From an uncultured Alphaproteobacteria bacterium (GTDB lineage: Bacteria > Pseudomonadota > Alphaproteobacteria > HIMB59), in NCBI GenBank assembly GCA_902611415.1, contig CACLZM010000002.1:62001-126000 (forward strand): a stretch of DNA of 64,000 bases, written 5' to 3'. This document shows positions 8,741 to 17,217 of the stretch, one piece after another. Position numbers and translations under genes: made by a program. Numbering within the stretch: position 1 is the first letter of the stretch; each line of letters opens with the position of its first letter. The notes beneath the pieces are model-generated. The model was not told the origin of the DNA. It saw only the letters and a program-made list of their open reading frames with translations, and made no database searches.

Positions 8741-9328
8741 ATGAAACTAATCAAATGTATATTTTTTTTAGTTATATTGAACATATCCACAAATTCTTTT
8801 GCAGGCAAAGATGATCCTATTTTCTATGATGAGGTAGGTGGCTGGGAAATTGGTATCCTTCCGCACCTAAATTTTGGTTGCTATACATCGTCACCAATAT
8901 ATGAAGACGGCGAAATGTTATCAGTTTATGTAGATAACAGACAAAACGCGAAAAACGTTTACTTGCATCTTGTTAACCCTTTGTGGAGCAGTTTAAGAGT
9001 TGGCGATATTCATGAAATGGGTGTAATTTTCGAACCATTTTCTGATAAATGGATTGGTGAAGCAGAAGTTGTGAGTTATGGCGATCATAAAGGAATTGAA
9101 TTCATAGTTGGCACAGAATTCCTTACCACCTTTGCAGAAATGGACTCAATTAGATTTACATATAATGACAGAGACTTATTAGGTTTAATTTTGGATGGTA
9201 GTTACAATGCAGCGGTTTCTCTTGTAGAGTGCCAGCAATTAGTTGCTGAAGCTGCGTCTTCAGGAAACAGTTTAAGTATGAAAAGGGAATTAAAAAAACC
9301 ATCCACCAGGGATCCTTTTAGACAGTAA
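8741..9328 (+). CDS. Secreted hypothetical protein
   Basis: ATG 8741 inside ORF 8687; signal peptide MKLIKCIFFLVILNISTNSFAG; GGWEIGILPHLNFGCYTSSPIYEDGEML... Confidence 0.55.
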   Translation: MKLIKCIFFLVILNISTNSFAGKDDPIFYDEVGGWEIGILPHLNFGCYTSSPIYEDGEMLSVYVDNRQNAKNVYLHLVNPLWSSLRVGDIHEMGVIFEPFSDKWIGEAEVVSYGDHKGIEFIVGTEFLTTFAEMDSIRFTYNDRDLLGLILDGSYNAAVSLVECQQLVAEAASSGNSLSMKRELKKPSTRDPFRQ

Positions 9329-9332
9329 TTAT

Positions 9333-10085
9333 TTGAGACTAAGGCTTGTTCATCTAAAGAACTCTATCAATTTTTTTGATTACTCAACTTTAAAAAGAGT
9401 AGTTGATCTCGCAATTTTTTTAACAATTTTTGCACTAATAGCTTCAGTAATCTCGATTAGTTATGAAATAAAAATAAATGATATTTCTTTGCAAATATCT
9501 AAAGAGCAAACAAAACAAAGAATTTATAATCAATGGGTACAGTTGATTAGTGAAAATCTCCATAAGTCTGACAGGAGATTTACCCAAACTTCTGACATTA
9601 TAAATATTACTTATGAAACATTCGAAAAAGAAATTGATCGAGAACAAACAATAACATTTAGAATTTTCCAAATTCTTAATCAAATGCCAACTCAACTTAA
9701 AAATTCAGCTAGAGATATGAAATACAATTTCACAAATGAACAATTATCTAAATATGACATTGAAGAATTAGAGGAGGGGTACAATAAAGCAGTTGAAGTT
9801 CTTAAAAGTACTGATTTTAATAGTGAAGATCCTAATACTGATTTCAGAACTTTTCAAAGAAATTTAATAGACTCTATTTTTGAAACTAGGGGCTTACTTG
9901 AAAATGCCTTAAGTATATTTCAATCTGCTAAAAATGAAGTCGATAAAAAAATAATAGATCTTAATTTAAAAAAAAATGAAACATCTCAACTATCGACAAA
10001 TATCATTTTAATTTCATTTGTTTTGCAATTATTAATTTTCATCGTAATTCAGTTTGTGGATATTAGAAGCAGTGAAGAAGTCTAG
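9333..10085 (+). CDS. Membrane protein: TM, coiled-coil, TM
   Basis: Hydrophobic segments near both ends flank a long charged helical region; TTG start. Confidence 0.5.
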   Translation: MRLRLVHLKNSINFFDYSTLKRVVDLAIFLTIFALIASVISISYEIKINDISLQISKEQTKQRIYNQWVQLISENLHKSDRRFTQTSDIINITYETFEKEIDREQTITFRIFQILNQMPTQLKNSARDMKYNFTNEQLSKYDIEELEEGYNKAVEVLKSTDFNSEDPNTDFRTFQRNLIDSIFETRGLLENALSIFQSAKNEVDKKIIDLNLKKNETSQLSTNIILISFVLQLLIFIVIQFVDIRSSEEV

Positions 10086-10716
10086 TAAAATTAGCAAAAG
10101 AGGTTTCATAATTTTGATCATAGCTGGTGTTTTACAATTTGGATCTTTGGCAATTCAACAATATGTTGTTCAAGCAGAGGGGAATATTAGAAACATGCAG
10201 GAAAGAATACCAGAGTTAAATAATAAATTTCAAAATATACAATCCTCTTATTTCTCACTTACATCTTTAAACAGTGAGTATTTAGAGTCAATTCAAATGT
10301 CAATAAATTTTGGATTATATAGTGATAATTTATTATTTAATTTGAAATTTTATACTTCAAATTTTATGGAAATAGTGATTTCAAATAAATATGTAAAAGA
10401 GTTCATAGATCCAGATCCAATTAAAAATTTTGAGAATTTAAAAAAAAATGTTGAAGAATTAGAAGTTGAAAATTTAAACAGTTATTCCGTTTTCGAAGAT
10501 TATTTATACGAAATTATGAAATTTTATAGAGTTTTGCAAAAAGAAGCAGGTGCCACTTTAGGAGAAATTGATAATCTAAATATTGAAATTAATAATGCGA
10601 ATAATAATAAACAAATTTACTTACTTTTTTCTATTGTTTTAGAAATTTTATCTTTTTTATTAATCTTAATTTTTTTTAGATTATTTATTCAGAAAAACCT
10701 AATTAAAAAAATTTAA
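10054..10716 (+). CDS. Membrane protein: TM, coiled-coil, TM (same architecture as upstream gene)
   Basis: Overlaps the previous gene by 32 bp; N- and C-terminal TM segments. Confidence 0.5.
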   Translation: MWILEAVKKSSKISKRGFIILIIAGVLQFGSLAIQQYVVQAEGNIRNMQERIPELNNKFQNIQSSYFSLTSLNSEYLESIQMSINFGLYSDNLLFNLKFYTSNFMEIVISNKYVKEFIDPDPIKNFENLKKNVEELEVENLNSYSVFEDYLYEIMKFYRVLQKEAGATLGEIDNLNIEINNANNNKQIYLLFSIVLEILSFLLILIFFRLFIQKNLIKKI

Positions 10717-10723
10717 TTGAAAT

Positions 10724-10752
10724 ATCAAGCACCCTTTTAAAGGGTGCTTGAT
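10724..10752. terminator. Near-perfect palindrome ATCAAGCACCCTTT-T-AAAGGGTGCTTGAT
   Basis: 14-bp arms just after the stop at 10716; no T tract follows on the + strand, so terminator or operator. Confidence 0.55.
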
Positions 10753-10783
10753 CCGGCTCATTAACAAACAAAAAGGAGTCAAA

Positions 10784-10834
10784 ATGCTAAACAATAAACA
10801 TAAAGACAATTCTAAAATACTTCTCTTATTATAA
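10784..10834 (+). CDS. 16-aa leader ORF MLNNKHKDNSKILLLL
   Basis: AAAAGGAG ribosome-binding site 8-9 nt before ATG; its last codons lie inside the left arm of hairpin 10811-10898. Confidence 0.35.
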   Translation: MLNNKHKDNSKILLLL

Positions 10835-10898
10835 TTATTTAGTGAAAAAAAAAGCTCAACATTTCACTAAATAATCATAATAAGAGAAGTATTTTAGA
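10811..10898. repeat. Long inverted repeat (37-nt arms, 36/37 paired, 14-nt loop)
   Basis: Left arm 10811-10847 tctaaaatacttctcttattataattatttagtgaaa; right arm 10862-10898 tttcactaaataatcataataagagaagtattttaga; one A-C mismatch. Confidence 0.9.
10842..10867. promoter_or_regulatory. Spaced dyad GTGAAA-N14-TTTCAC (site C)
   Basis: Inner end of the 10811-10898 inverted repeat; same arrangement as sites A and B. Confidence 0.5.
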
Positions 10899-10924
10899 TC
10901 TGTACATGTATAAGGAGATAAATT

Positions 10925-11185
10925 ATGAAAAACTTAATTAAAATTGTAACTTTAGGTTTAGTTATATCAACATTATCAAGTAAATCCTTTTCAGGAAGTA
11001 GCTGTAAATATGATTTTTTTGGTAACCTCACTTGTAATAGCACTGGTAACACAGGTAATTGGAATTCCAATACAAGAACAGATTTTTTTGGAAATGACAA
11101 TCATACTATTTATGACCGCGATACCAATCGAACTTATAACTACTCTTGTAGAACAGATTTTTTTGGAAATTACGTTTGTAATTAA
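10925..11185 (+). CDS. Small secreted protein with DFFGN repeats
   Basis: Signal peptide, then KYDFFGNLTCN, RTDFFGNDNHT, CRTDFFGNYVCN; ribosome-binding site AAGGAG upstream. Confidence 0.65.
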   Translation: MKNLIKIVTLGLVISTLSSKSFSGSSCKYDFFGNLTCNSTGNTGNWNSNTRTDFFGNDNHTIYDRDTNRTYNYSCRTDFFGNYVCN

Positions 11186-11215
11186 TGAGAATTAGATTTT
11201 TAAAATAATAAATTA

Positions 11216-11241
11216 TTAATGCCCATTTAGTTGGGCATTAA
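11216..11241 (+). terminator. Hairpin TTAATGCCCA/TGGGCATTAA
   Basis: 10-bp arms, downstream of the DFFGN gene. Confidence 0.6.
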
Positions 11242-11337
11242 TTTAATGCTTGATGAAAGGTATAAAGAAATAGTCAAAATTTTTTAACAAAAACAAGATA
11301 CAATAATTTTGATCTATTTTAATGAACACTGTATATT

Positions 11338-12753
11338 TTGCTCATGAACTTAAATTCTCAAAGTTTCTTATTAATCATAATTTCTCTTTTAATAGTATGT
11401 ATAATTTTTCTTTGGTTTAGAAATTCTAAAAGTAACATTAGTGACCCCAGCAAAGAAAGTGCTATTGAAGATTTAAAACTTGAAAATAACTCACTAAAAA
11501 AAGATATTGAAAATAAGGATAATCTTTTTCAGCAAGAAATCAGTAATAAAGAAAACCTTATGCAAGAAAAAGAAAAGAATTTTAATTCTTTGTTAAAAGA
11601 AAAAGACGAACAAATTAGTCAAGCATTAAAAGAAAAACAAGAACAAATAGAAAATCTTAAAATTGAAAGAGATAATATTGTTGAGCAATTAAAAGAATAT
11701 CTAGGCACACAGTTTCAAAATACCTCAAATAAAACACTCGATAATGTCAGTAATAGTTTTAGGGAGCAATTTGAAAATTTTTTTGAAAACAAAAATCAAT
11801 TAGCAACTAAAAATCTAGAGGAAATGATCAATCCAATTGAACAGTTAATGACTGATTTAAAAAGTACTAATCTAAATTTTGTTAAGACTTATAAAGAGGA
11901 CTTTACTAATTTTGGATCGGTATTATCTGATGTTAAATCCACCCATGAAAAGGCAATATCAGAGACTTCAAAATTAACAAATGCTTTAAAAGGATCTTCA
12001 CAATCAGCTGGTAGATGGGGGGAAGAAAAATTAAAAAATATTTTAGATATGATGAATATGTCAGAAGGTGTTGATTATGATATGCAGGCAACCACTGATG
12101 AAGAGAGTTTAAGACCTGACTGTATTGTAAATATTCCTGGTGACTTAAAATTAGCAGTAGACTCAAAAGTTTCTATTCAGGACTACTTGAGTGCAATGGA
12201 AACAAACGATGAAGCTGCAAGGAATATCTACTTACAAAAAAATGCAGCAAAGATTAGAAATCATATGCAAGCACTCTCAAAAAAAGAGTATTTTAAGAAA
12301 ATTAAAGGAAGTTTACCTGAGGTTTTGATGTTTATACCTGAGGAAAGTATTTTTTATTCATCTCTTCAAAATGATAAGAAGTTGTATCAGGACTCTTTAA
12401 AGTCAAATATTATAATTGTAGGCCCAACTGGCTTATTAATGATGGTGACTATGATAAAAAAAATGTGGGCCTCTCATAAACAGTCTAAAGAAGTTTCAAA
12501 GATAGTTGATATAGGTTCTGAGTTATATAAAAGGTTTCAAACTATGTCATCACATATAGCCAGTTTAGGTGACAGCATTGAAAAAACTTCAAGCAACTAT
12601 AATAAATTTATAGGAAGTATGGACTCCAAAGTTTTGCCTAAATTTGAAGAGATCTCAAAATTTTACCCCTCAGCAATAGGTGATAAATATAAAAAACCTA
12701 AAATTATTAGTGATAGTGTCCGCAAATCATCGAAACTTATAAAAGATGCATAA
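11338..12753 (+). CDS. rmuC: DNA recombination protein RmuC
   Basis: N-terminal TM, long coiled coil, SAGRWGEEKLKNIL, RPDCIVNIPGDLKLAVDSKV. Confidence 0.9.
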   Translation: MLMNLNSQSFLLIIISLLIVCIIFLWFRNSKSNISDPSKESAIEDLKLENNSLKKDIENKDNLFQQEISNKENLMQEKEKNFNSLLKEKDEQISQALKEKQEQIENLKIERDNIVEQLKEYLGTQFQNTSNKTLDNVSNSFREQFENFFENKNQLATKNLEEMINPIEQLMTDLKSTNLNFVKTYKEDFTNFGSVLSDVKSTHEKAISETSKLTNALKGSSQSAGRWGEEKLKNILDMMNMSEGVDYDMQATTDEESLRPDCIVNIPGDLKLAVDSKVSIQDYLSAMETNDEAARNIYLQKNAAKIRNHMQALSKKEYFKKIKGSLPEVLMFIPEESIFYSSLQNDKKLYQDSLKSNIIIVGPTGLLMMVTMIKKMWASHKQSKEVSKIVDIGSELYKRFQTMSSHIASLGDSIEKTSSNYNKFIGSMDSKVLPKFEEISKFYPSAIGDKYKKPKIISDSVRKSSKLIKDA

Positions 12754-12838
12754 ATAAAAAAGAAAACCTTACTTATATCACTGATGATGAATTAGATATT
12801 ATTTTATGGTGTGTATGGGTTCTAGAAGTCATAGGCGA

Positions 12839-13588
12839 CTAATACAGTCTTACTTTATTATTAGAAAAAAATTTGGAATTTGAAAGTTTTTGAATAATTT
12901 TAGCACACGCTATTGCATCAGACTCAGCTTCATGATGGTTTAAATTAAATTTGATTTTTTTTGCAATTGTTGATAGTTGATGATTGTTTACATCAATTCC
13001 TTTTTTCCAATAAATCCGAGAAATTTGAAGTGTACAAATAAATTTTATTAAATTTTTTTTAAATTTAGATTTATATAAGCAGTTATCTAATACTCTTTTA
13101 TCAAAAGGTGCATTGTGAGCTACAAAATAATCAATTCCCTTAAATTCTTTTTGAATTTTTGGCCATACCTTGTGAAAGTCTAATTTATTTTTAACCATAC
13201 TAGCTGTAATTCCATGCATATAAGTATATTTAAAATCATTTGTTTTTGGTTTTATATAAAAAGACCCTATTTTGTAGATTTTGTTTTTTTTAATAATGAC
13301 ATATCCTACCTGACACGCTGAGGAAGGGTCATCATTTGCAGTCTCAAAGTCAATGACTGCTAAGTTTTTTGATTTTATGTTTTTTATATAAATATCGTTT
13401 GATTTAGTTGTGCTTTTTCTTTTATAGGTGGGTTTGAATGTAGCTTTAGGACGATAATCTCTGTAAGTTTTAGTTTCATTTTGGGCTCTTTGCTCATAAT
13501 CTTCATTCACTTCTCTATCCATTCTTTTATTGTCAGTTAAATAGAAATAGAGAAAAGCAAGAATTGCCAAAATTATAATTATGTCCAT
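12839..13588 (-). CDS. DnaQ-like 3'-5' exonuclease
   Basis: LAVIDFETAN, VAHNAPFDKRVL, HHEAESDAIACAKI (DEDDh motifs). Confidence 0.85.
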   Translation of the reverse strand: MDIIIILAILAFLYFYLTDNKRMDREVNEDYEQRAQNETKTYRDYRPKATFKPTYKRKSTTKSNDIYIKNIKSKNLAVIDFETANDDPSSACQVGYVIIKKNKIYKIGSFYIKPKTNDFKYTYMHGITASMVKNKLDFHKVWPKIQKEFKGIDYFVAHNAPFDKRVLDNCLYKSKFKKNLIKFICTLQISRIYWKKGIDVNNHQLSTIAKKIKFNLNHHEAESDAIACAKIIQKLSNSKFFSNNKVRLY

Positions 13589-16203
13589 TAATCTAAATCA
13601 CTTGTATTCCCACAGTTAAAACACTTCCTAAATTTACCGTATTTCCCATTCAAAATAACCGTATCACCCTCACTACAAACAAAGCATTTTTCAGGTACAT
13701 ATTGGCATTTTTCATTACTACAAACTTTTAAATTCTCATCTTTGTCTATCAAATATCCTTTTTCACATTCGCTGCATAAATTATAGCTGTTTTTACAAAC
13801 GGGAAAATTAGTGCATGAGTAAAATGGTTTAAACTTATTTTCTTTACTCTCGACGTACCTCATAATTCCATTATTACATTTCTTACATCCATAAATTTTT
13901 TTCATTGTATTAACTTGTTTTATCGAGGGGTTAAAATCATTAATGACTTCAATGGTAAAACTAGAGGGCTCTTGATCACTATCTATTAAAAATATTTGTT
14001 TTTTAGCTCTAGTTAATGCAACATAAAACAACCTTCTTTCTTCAGCAAAGGGGTAAGTTTCATTATCTTCAATTACTAAATTTAATAGTGGATCATCCAT
14101 AATTTCACTTGGAAATTTATAAGAAGGTGAGTTAATCAAATTAATAATAACATAATCTGCCTCCTCTCCTTTTGATGAATGAATAGTTTTAAATTGAATA
14201 TTTTGATTTGAATATTTTTCTAAAATTTGAGGCTTACTATTTTTATATCTTCCTAAAACTAAAATAGAAGATGGGTTTTTCTTTGATATAATTTTTTTTA
14301 GAATTTGCTCTAACAAAAATTCTTCTTCATCAAAAAATACACCAATGGGACTAAGTTTATTATTAATAGAAGAGGTTATTTCTTTTTTAATCTGACTTGG
14401 GTTTTTTAAAATAAAATTTTGTGATATTTCTGCTATTGATTGAGAAAAACGATATGTTTCTGGAATAATAACTTTCTCTAATTTTTTATCTTTTTCACCA
14501 AAGTTTGAAAATAAATCTATTCTACTTCCAGCAAACTTGAAGATTGACTGCCAGTCATCTCCCACAGTATAGCAGGACGTGTTCTCATTATTATTAATTA
14601 GCGATTTTACTAACTTGAGTCTTAGTGAGGAAATATCTTGAAATTCATCAATGATAATTTCATCAAAATGCATATTTTCATTCTTGGCTATATTTTGAGT
14701 TGCAAGATTAATCATATCGCTAAAATCTATTTCATTTTCCTCCTTTAATTTCTTTTCATAGTTATCAAAGATTATTTTAAAAATTTTTAAAAATGCTTGA
14801 TATCTAGATGAGTCTTCATATTTTAAAGATTTATTCTTGAGTTCATGAAAGGAACTTTCCGAAGACTTATAATGATTAAGGAAACTTACACAAAGTTGAC
14901 TAAATTTTCTAATTTCCGAGTTAAACTTTAATTTTTTTAATATTTCTTTTTCAGAGTTCTTTTTGAATTTTACACCAAATGATTTTAATTGTCTTTCAAG
15001 CTCAATTGTCAATATCCCTTTTCTTTTTTGGTATGAGTATGTTGAAATTAATAGTGTTCCATATTGACTATGAATAACTTTTTTCCATTCTGCCTCTGTT
15101 GCATAATTTTTATTCTTAAACCATAAGGGAGCTTGACCATTTTCATCTAGTGCAAAATGTTCAATATAAAGTGCATATTCAGGTAAATAGAAATCCGGCT
15201 TGTATTGCCTCTTTTTTTCACTGCTTAAATCATGTTCATATTTTTTTTCATAGACATAATCCACCCCATTCAAATATAAAAAGTTTGCAATTTCACATTC
15301 CTCAATACTTTTTAGTTTTTCTCCTTTTAAAGAATAGTTCGATCTAAATTGTTTTAAAAATGTTGTGTATTCATCAAGACTATTAAAATCAAAAATGCTT
15401 TTGTATGGTCTTAAATAGTGAGCAAAATAATCATAAATTAGTTTTTTATTTCTATCGTTAGAGCAGATTTTGCTTATCTCATTTTCAATAAATTTATCAA
15501 ATTTAATAATATCTTGAGTTAATTCTGAAACGTCAGGTTTCTTGGAAAAACCTAAGTTTTTATAACCAAAAGAGTGAAATGTCTCTATTTGAATACCTTT
15601 ATACTCTGAGAGGCGATCATCAATTTCCTCTTGAGCGTTTCTCGCAAAAACTAAGATTAAAATTTTATGAGGATCGGTTTCTAAAATGTCTAAAAGATAT
15701 CGCACTCTACCAACTATAGTTGATGTTTTTCCAGATCCCGCGCTAGCCACAACTTGAATAATCGGTTCTCTATTTACACAAGCAAATACTTGAGAGTACG
15801 AGTACTGTCCTTTAGAGTTTAAAAAAATTTTTTGATATTTTTTTTGAGCTCCTAAGGTAAAATTTTCATTATTTTCTAACCTTTTTTCAGAAATACCAGA
15901 TAAGTAGTTTTTGTTTTCTAAAATTATATTGAATAAATTTTTATCTTTTTCTTTCAATTTCTCTGGAATATCTAGTGCATTGATACTTTGGTATTTATCA
16001 GATAAAGAACTAATATCTTTTTCAGTCACAAATTTTTTTTTATCAAATACATTCTTCAAATGATGATTCATTTGAAGAAATGTTTCTCTCTGGTTTAAGA
16101 TTAATTCTATTTTCTTATCAATACTTTTAATTTTTGAAAAAATTTTGACTATTCCTGCTAGTGTAGCAAAACCAATAAAATAAGCAGAAAAGCCATCAAA
16201 CAT
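13588..16203 (-). CDS. Superfamily 1 UvrD/helicase IV-like protein with internal nuclease-like domain and C-terminal zinc fingers
   Basis: ASAGSGKTSTIVGRVRYLL, IIIDEFQDISSLR, GDDWQSIFKFAGSR; YKPDFYLPEYALYIEHF; several Cys4 modules at the C-terminus. Confidence 0.85.
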   Translation of the reverse strand: MFDGFSAYFIGFATLAGIVKIFSKIKSIDKKIELILNQRETFLQMNHHLKNVFDKKKFVTEKDISSLSDKYQSINALDIPEKLKEKDKNLFNIILENKNYLSGISEKRLENNENFTLGAQKKYQKIFLNSKGQYSYSQVFACVNREPIIQVVASAGSGKTSTIVGRVRYLLDILETDPHKILILVFARNAQEEIDDRLSEYKGIQIETFHSFGYKNLGFSKKPDVSELTQDIIKFDKFIENEISKICSNDRNKKLIYDYFAHYLRPYKSIFDFNSLDEYTTFLKQFRSNYSLKGEKLKSIEECEIANFLYLNGVDYVYEKKYEHDLSSEKKRQYKPDFYLPEYALYIEHFALDENGQAPLWFKNKNYATEAEWKKVIHSQYGTLLISTYSYQKRKGILTIELERQLKSFGVKFKKNSEKEILKKLKFNSEIRKFSQLCVSFLNHYKSSESSFHELKNKSLKYEDSSRYQAFLKIFKIIFDNYEKKLKEENEIDFSDMINLATQNIAKNENMHFDEIIIDEFQDISSLRLKLVKSLINNNENTSCYTVGDDWQSIFKFAGSRIDLFSNFGEKDKKLEKVIIPETYRFSQSIAEISQNFILKNPSQIKKEITSSINNKLSPIGVFFDEEEFLLEQILKKIISKKNPSSILVLGRYKNSKPQILEKYSNQNIQFKTIHSSKGEEADYVIINLINSPSYKFPSEIMDDPLLNLVIEDNETYPFAEERRLFYVALTRAKKQIFLIDSDQEPSSFTIEVINDFNPSIKQVNTMKKIYGCKKCNNGIMRYVESKENKFKPFYSCTNFPVCKNSYNLCSECEKGYLIDKDENLKVCSNEKCQYVPEKCFVCSEGDTVILNGKYGKFRKCFNCGNTSDLD

Positions 16204-16283
16204 AAATAAAATATATGAAAGATTAAAGTATTTTCCTAATATAAGTTTTTATTGAATTTAAATTATAGATTAAATTAAATTAA

Positions 16284-16982
16284 ATGATAAAGATCTTATT
16301 ACCATTACTACTAATTTTTTTAATATATTTTCCTTATATTTACGTTCGCTACACATATCAAAATTATAATAAATCATTAGATTTAATGCCTTTTAAAGGA
16401 AGAGAATTTGCTGATAAAATACTCAATGACCAAGGGTTAAAAGAAGTACAAATAGAACCACAAAAAGTTAGTTTGCAAAATTTTTACAATCCTAGAAATA
16501 AATCAATAGGCATTGAGAATGAACTATTAAATAAAAAAAGTCTCACCGCACTATCTATTATTGCTCATGAAGTAGGACACGCAATACAGCATAAAGAAAA
16601 TTATAAACCCTTGATACAAAGACATGAGCTACTCGAAAAGACCGTTGTTTTTCGAACAATCGGATCATCTATTGTAACGCTAGGAGTTGGTCCAATATTT
16701 GCTTTTACTAATAGTCTTTCTTTAACTTTAATTGCTACGGTTATCGCTCTTCTTTTTTTTTGTATTGAGATTTTTATTAATCTATTTACTTTAAAATGTG
16801 AGTATGATGCAAGTTTTAATCGGGCAATGCCAATCTTAAAAGAAAATGTTCCCAGTGAATACATAGATCAGTGTAAAAAAGTTTTAAATGCTGCCGCTCT
16901 CACATATGTTGCAAATTCTATAATTCGAGTTTTATCACTGAGAAATTTCTTTTTTATTTTCTTACGTCTACTAAAACGTTAA
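16284..16982 (+). CDS. Zinc metallopeptidase, YugP-like
   Basis: HEVGHAIQHKENY plus TM segments. Confidence 0.75.
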   Translation: MIKILLPLLLIFLIYFPYIYVRYTYQNYNKSLDLMPFKGREFADKILNDQGLKEVQIEPQKVSLQNFYNPRNKSIGIENELLNKKSLTALSIIAHEVGHAIQHKENYKPLIQRHELLEKTVVFRTIGSSIVTLGVGPIFAFTNSLSLTLIATVIALLFFCIEIFINLFTLKCEYDASFNRAMPILKENVPSEYIDQCKKVLNAAALTYVANSIIRVLSLRNFFFIFLRLLKR

Positions 16983-17217
16983 AATTAACTATGAAAAGTT
17001 CATTAAATTAATTCTACTCATAAATTATGATTAATGATTTCTATAAATTAAGGAAATTTGCAAAATATTGAAACTTTTCTATTTATCCAAAGATAAAAAA
17101 AAGTTAACTACAACTTCTTATTCTTAGATCTTTTGACTAGCTCTTTGACGGTATCCTCATATCTTTGAGTTAAGGATTTGTGGCCTTTAAGGTTTTTTTT
17201 AAATGCTTTACTTAATT

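Noticed and set aside
9550-9555. Further GTGAAA hexamer inside ORF 9333..10085
   Set aside because: No TTTCAC at the 14-nt spacing and inside coding sequence, so not counted as a dyad site
2-10764. GGCTCATTAA shared by the window start (2-11) and 10755-10764
   Set aside because: 10-mer with mostly A/T content; the first copy is inside the rodZ-like coding sequence; chance match likely
12756-12840. Open frame KKENLTYITDDELDIILWCVWVLEVIGD* after rmuC
   Set aside because: No acceptable start codon or ribosome-binding site in frame; could be chance or a remnant
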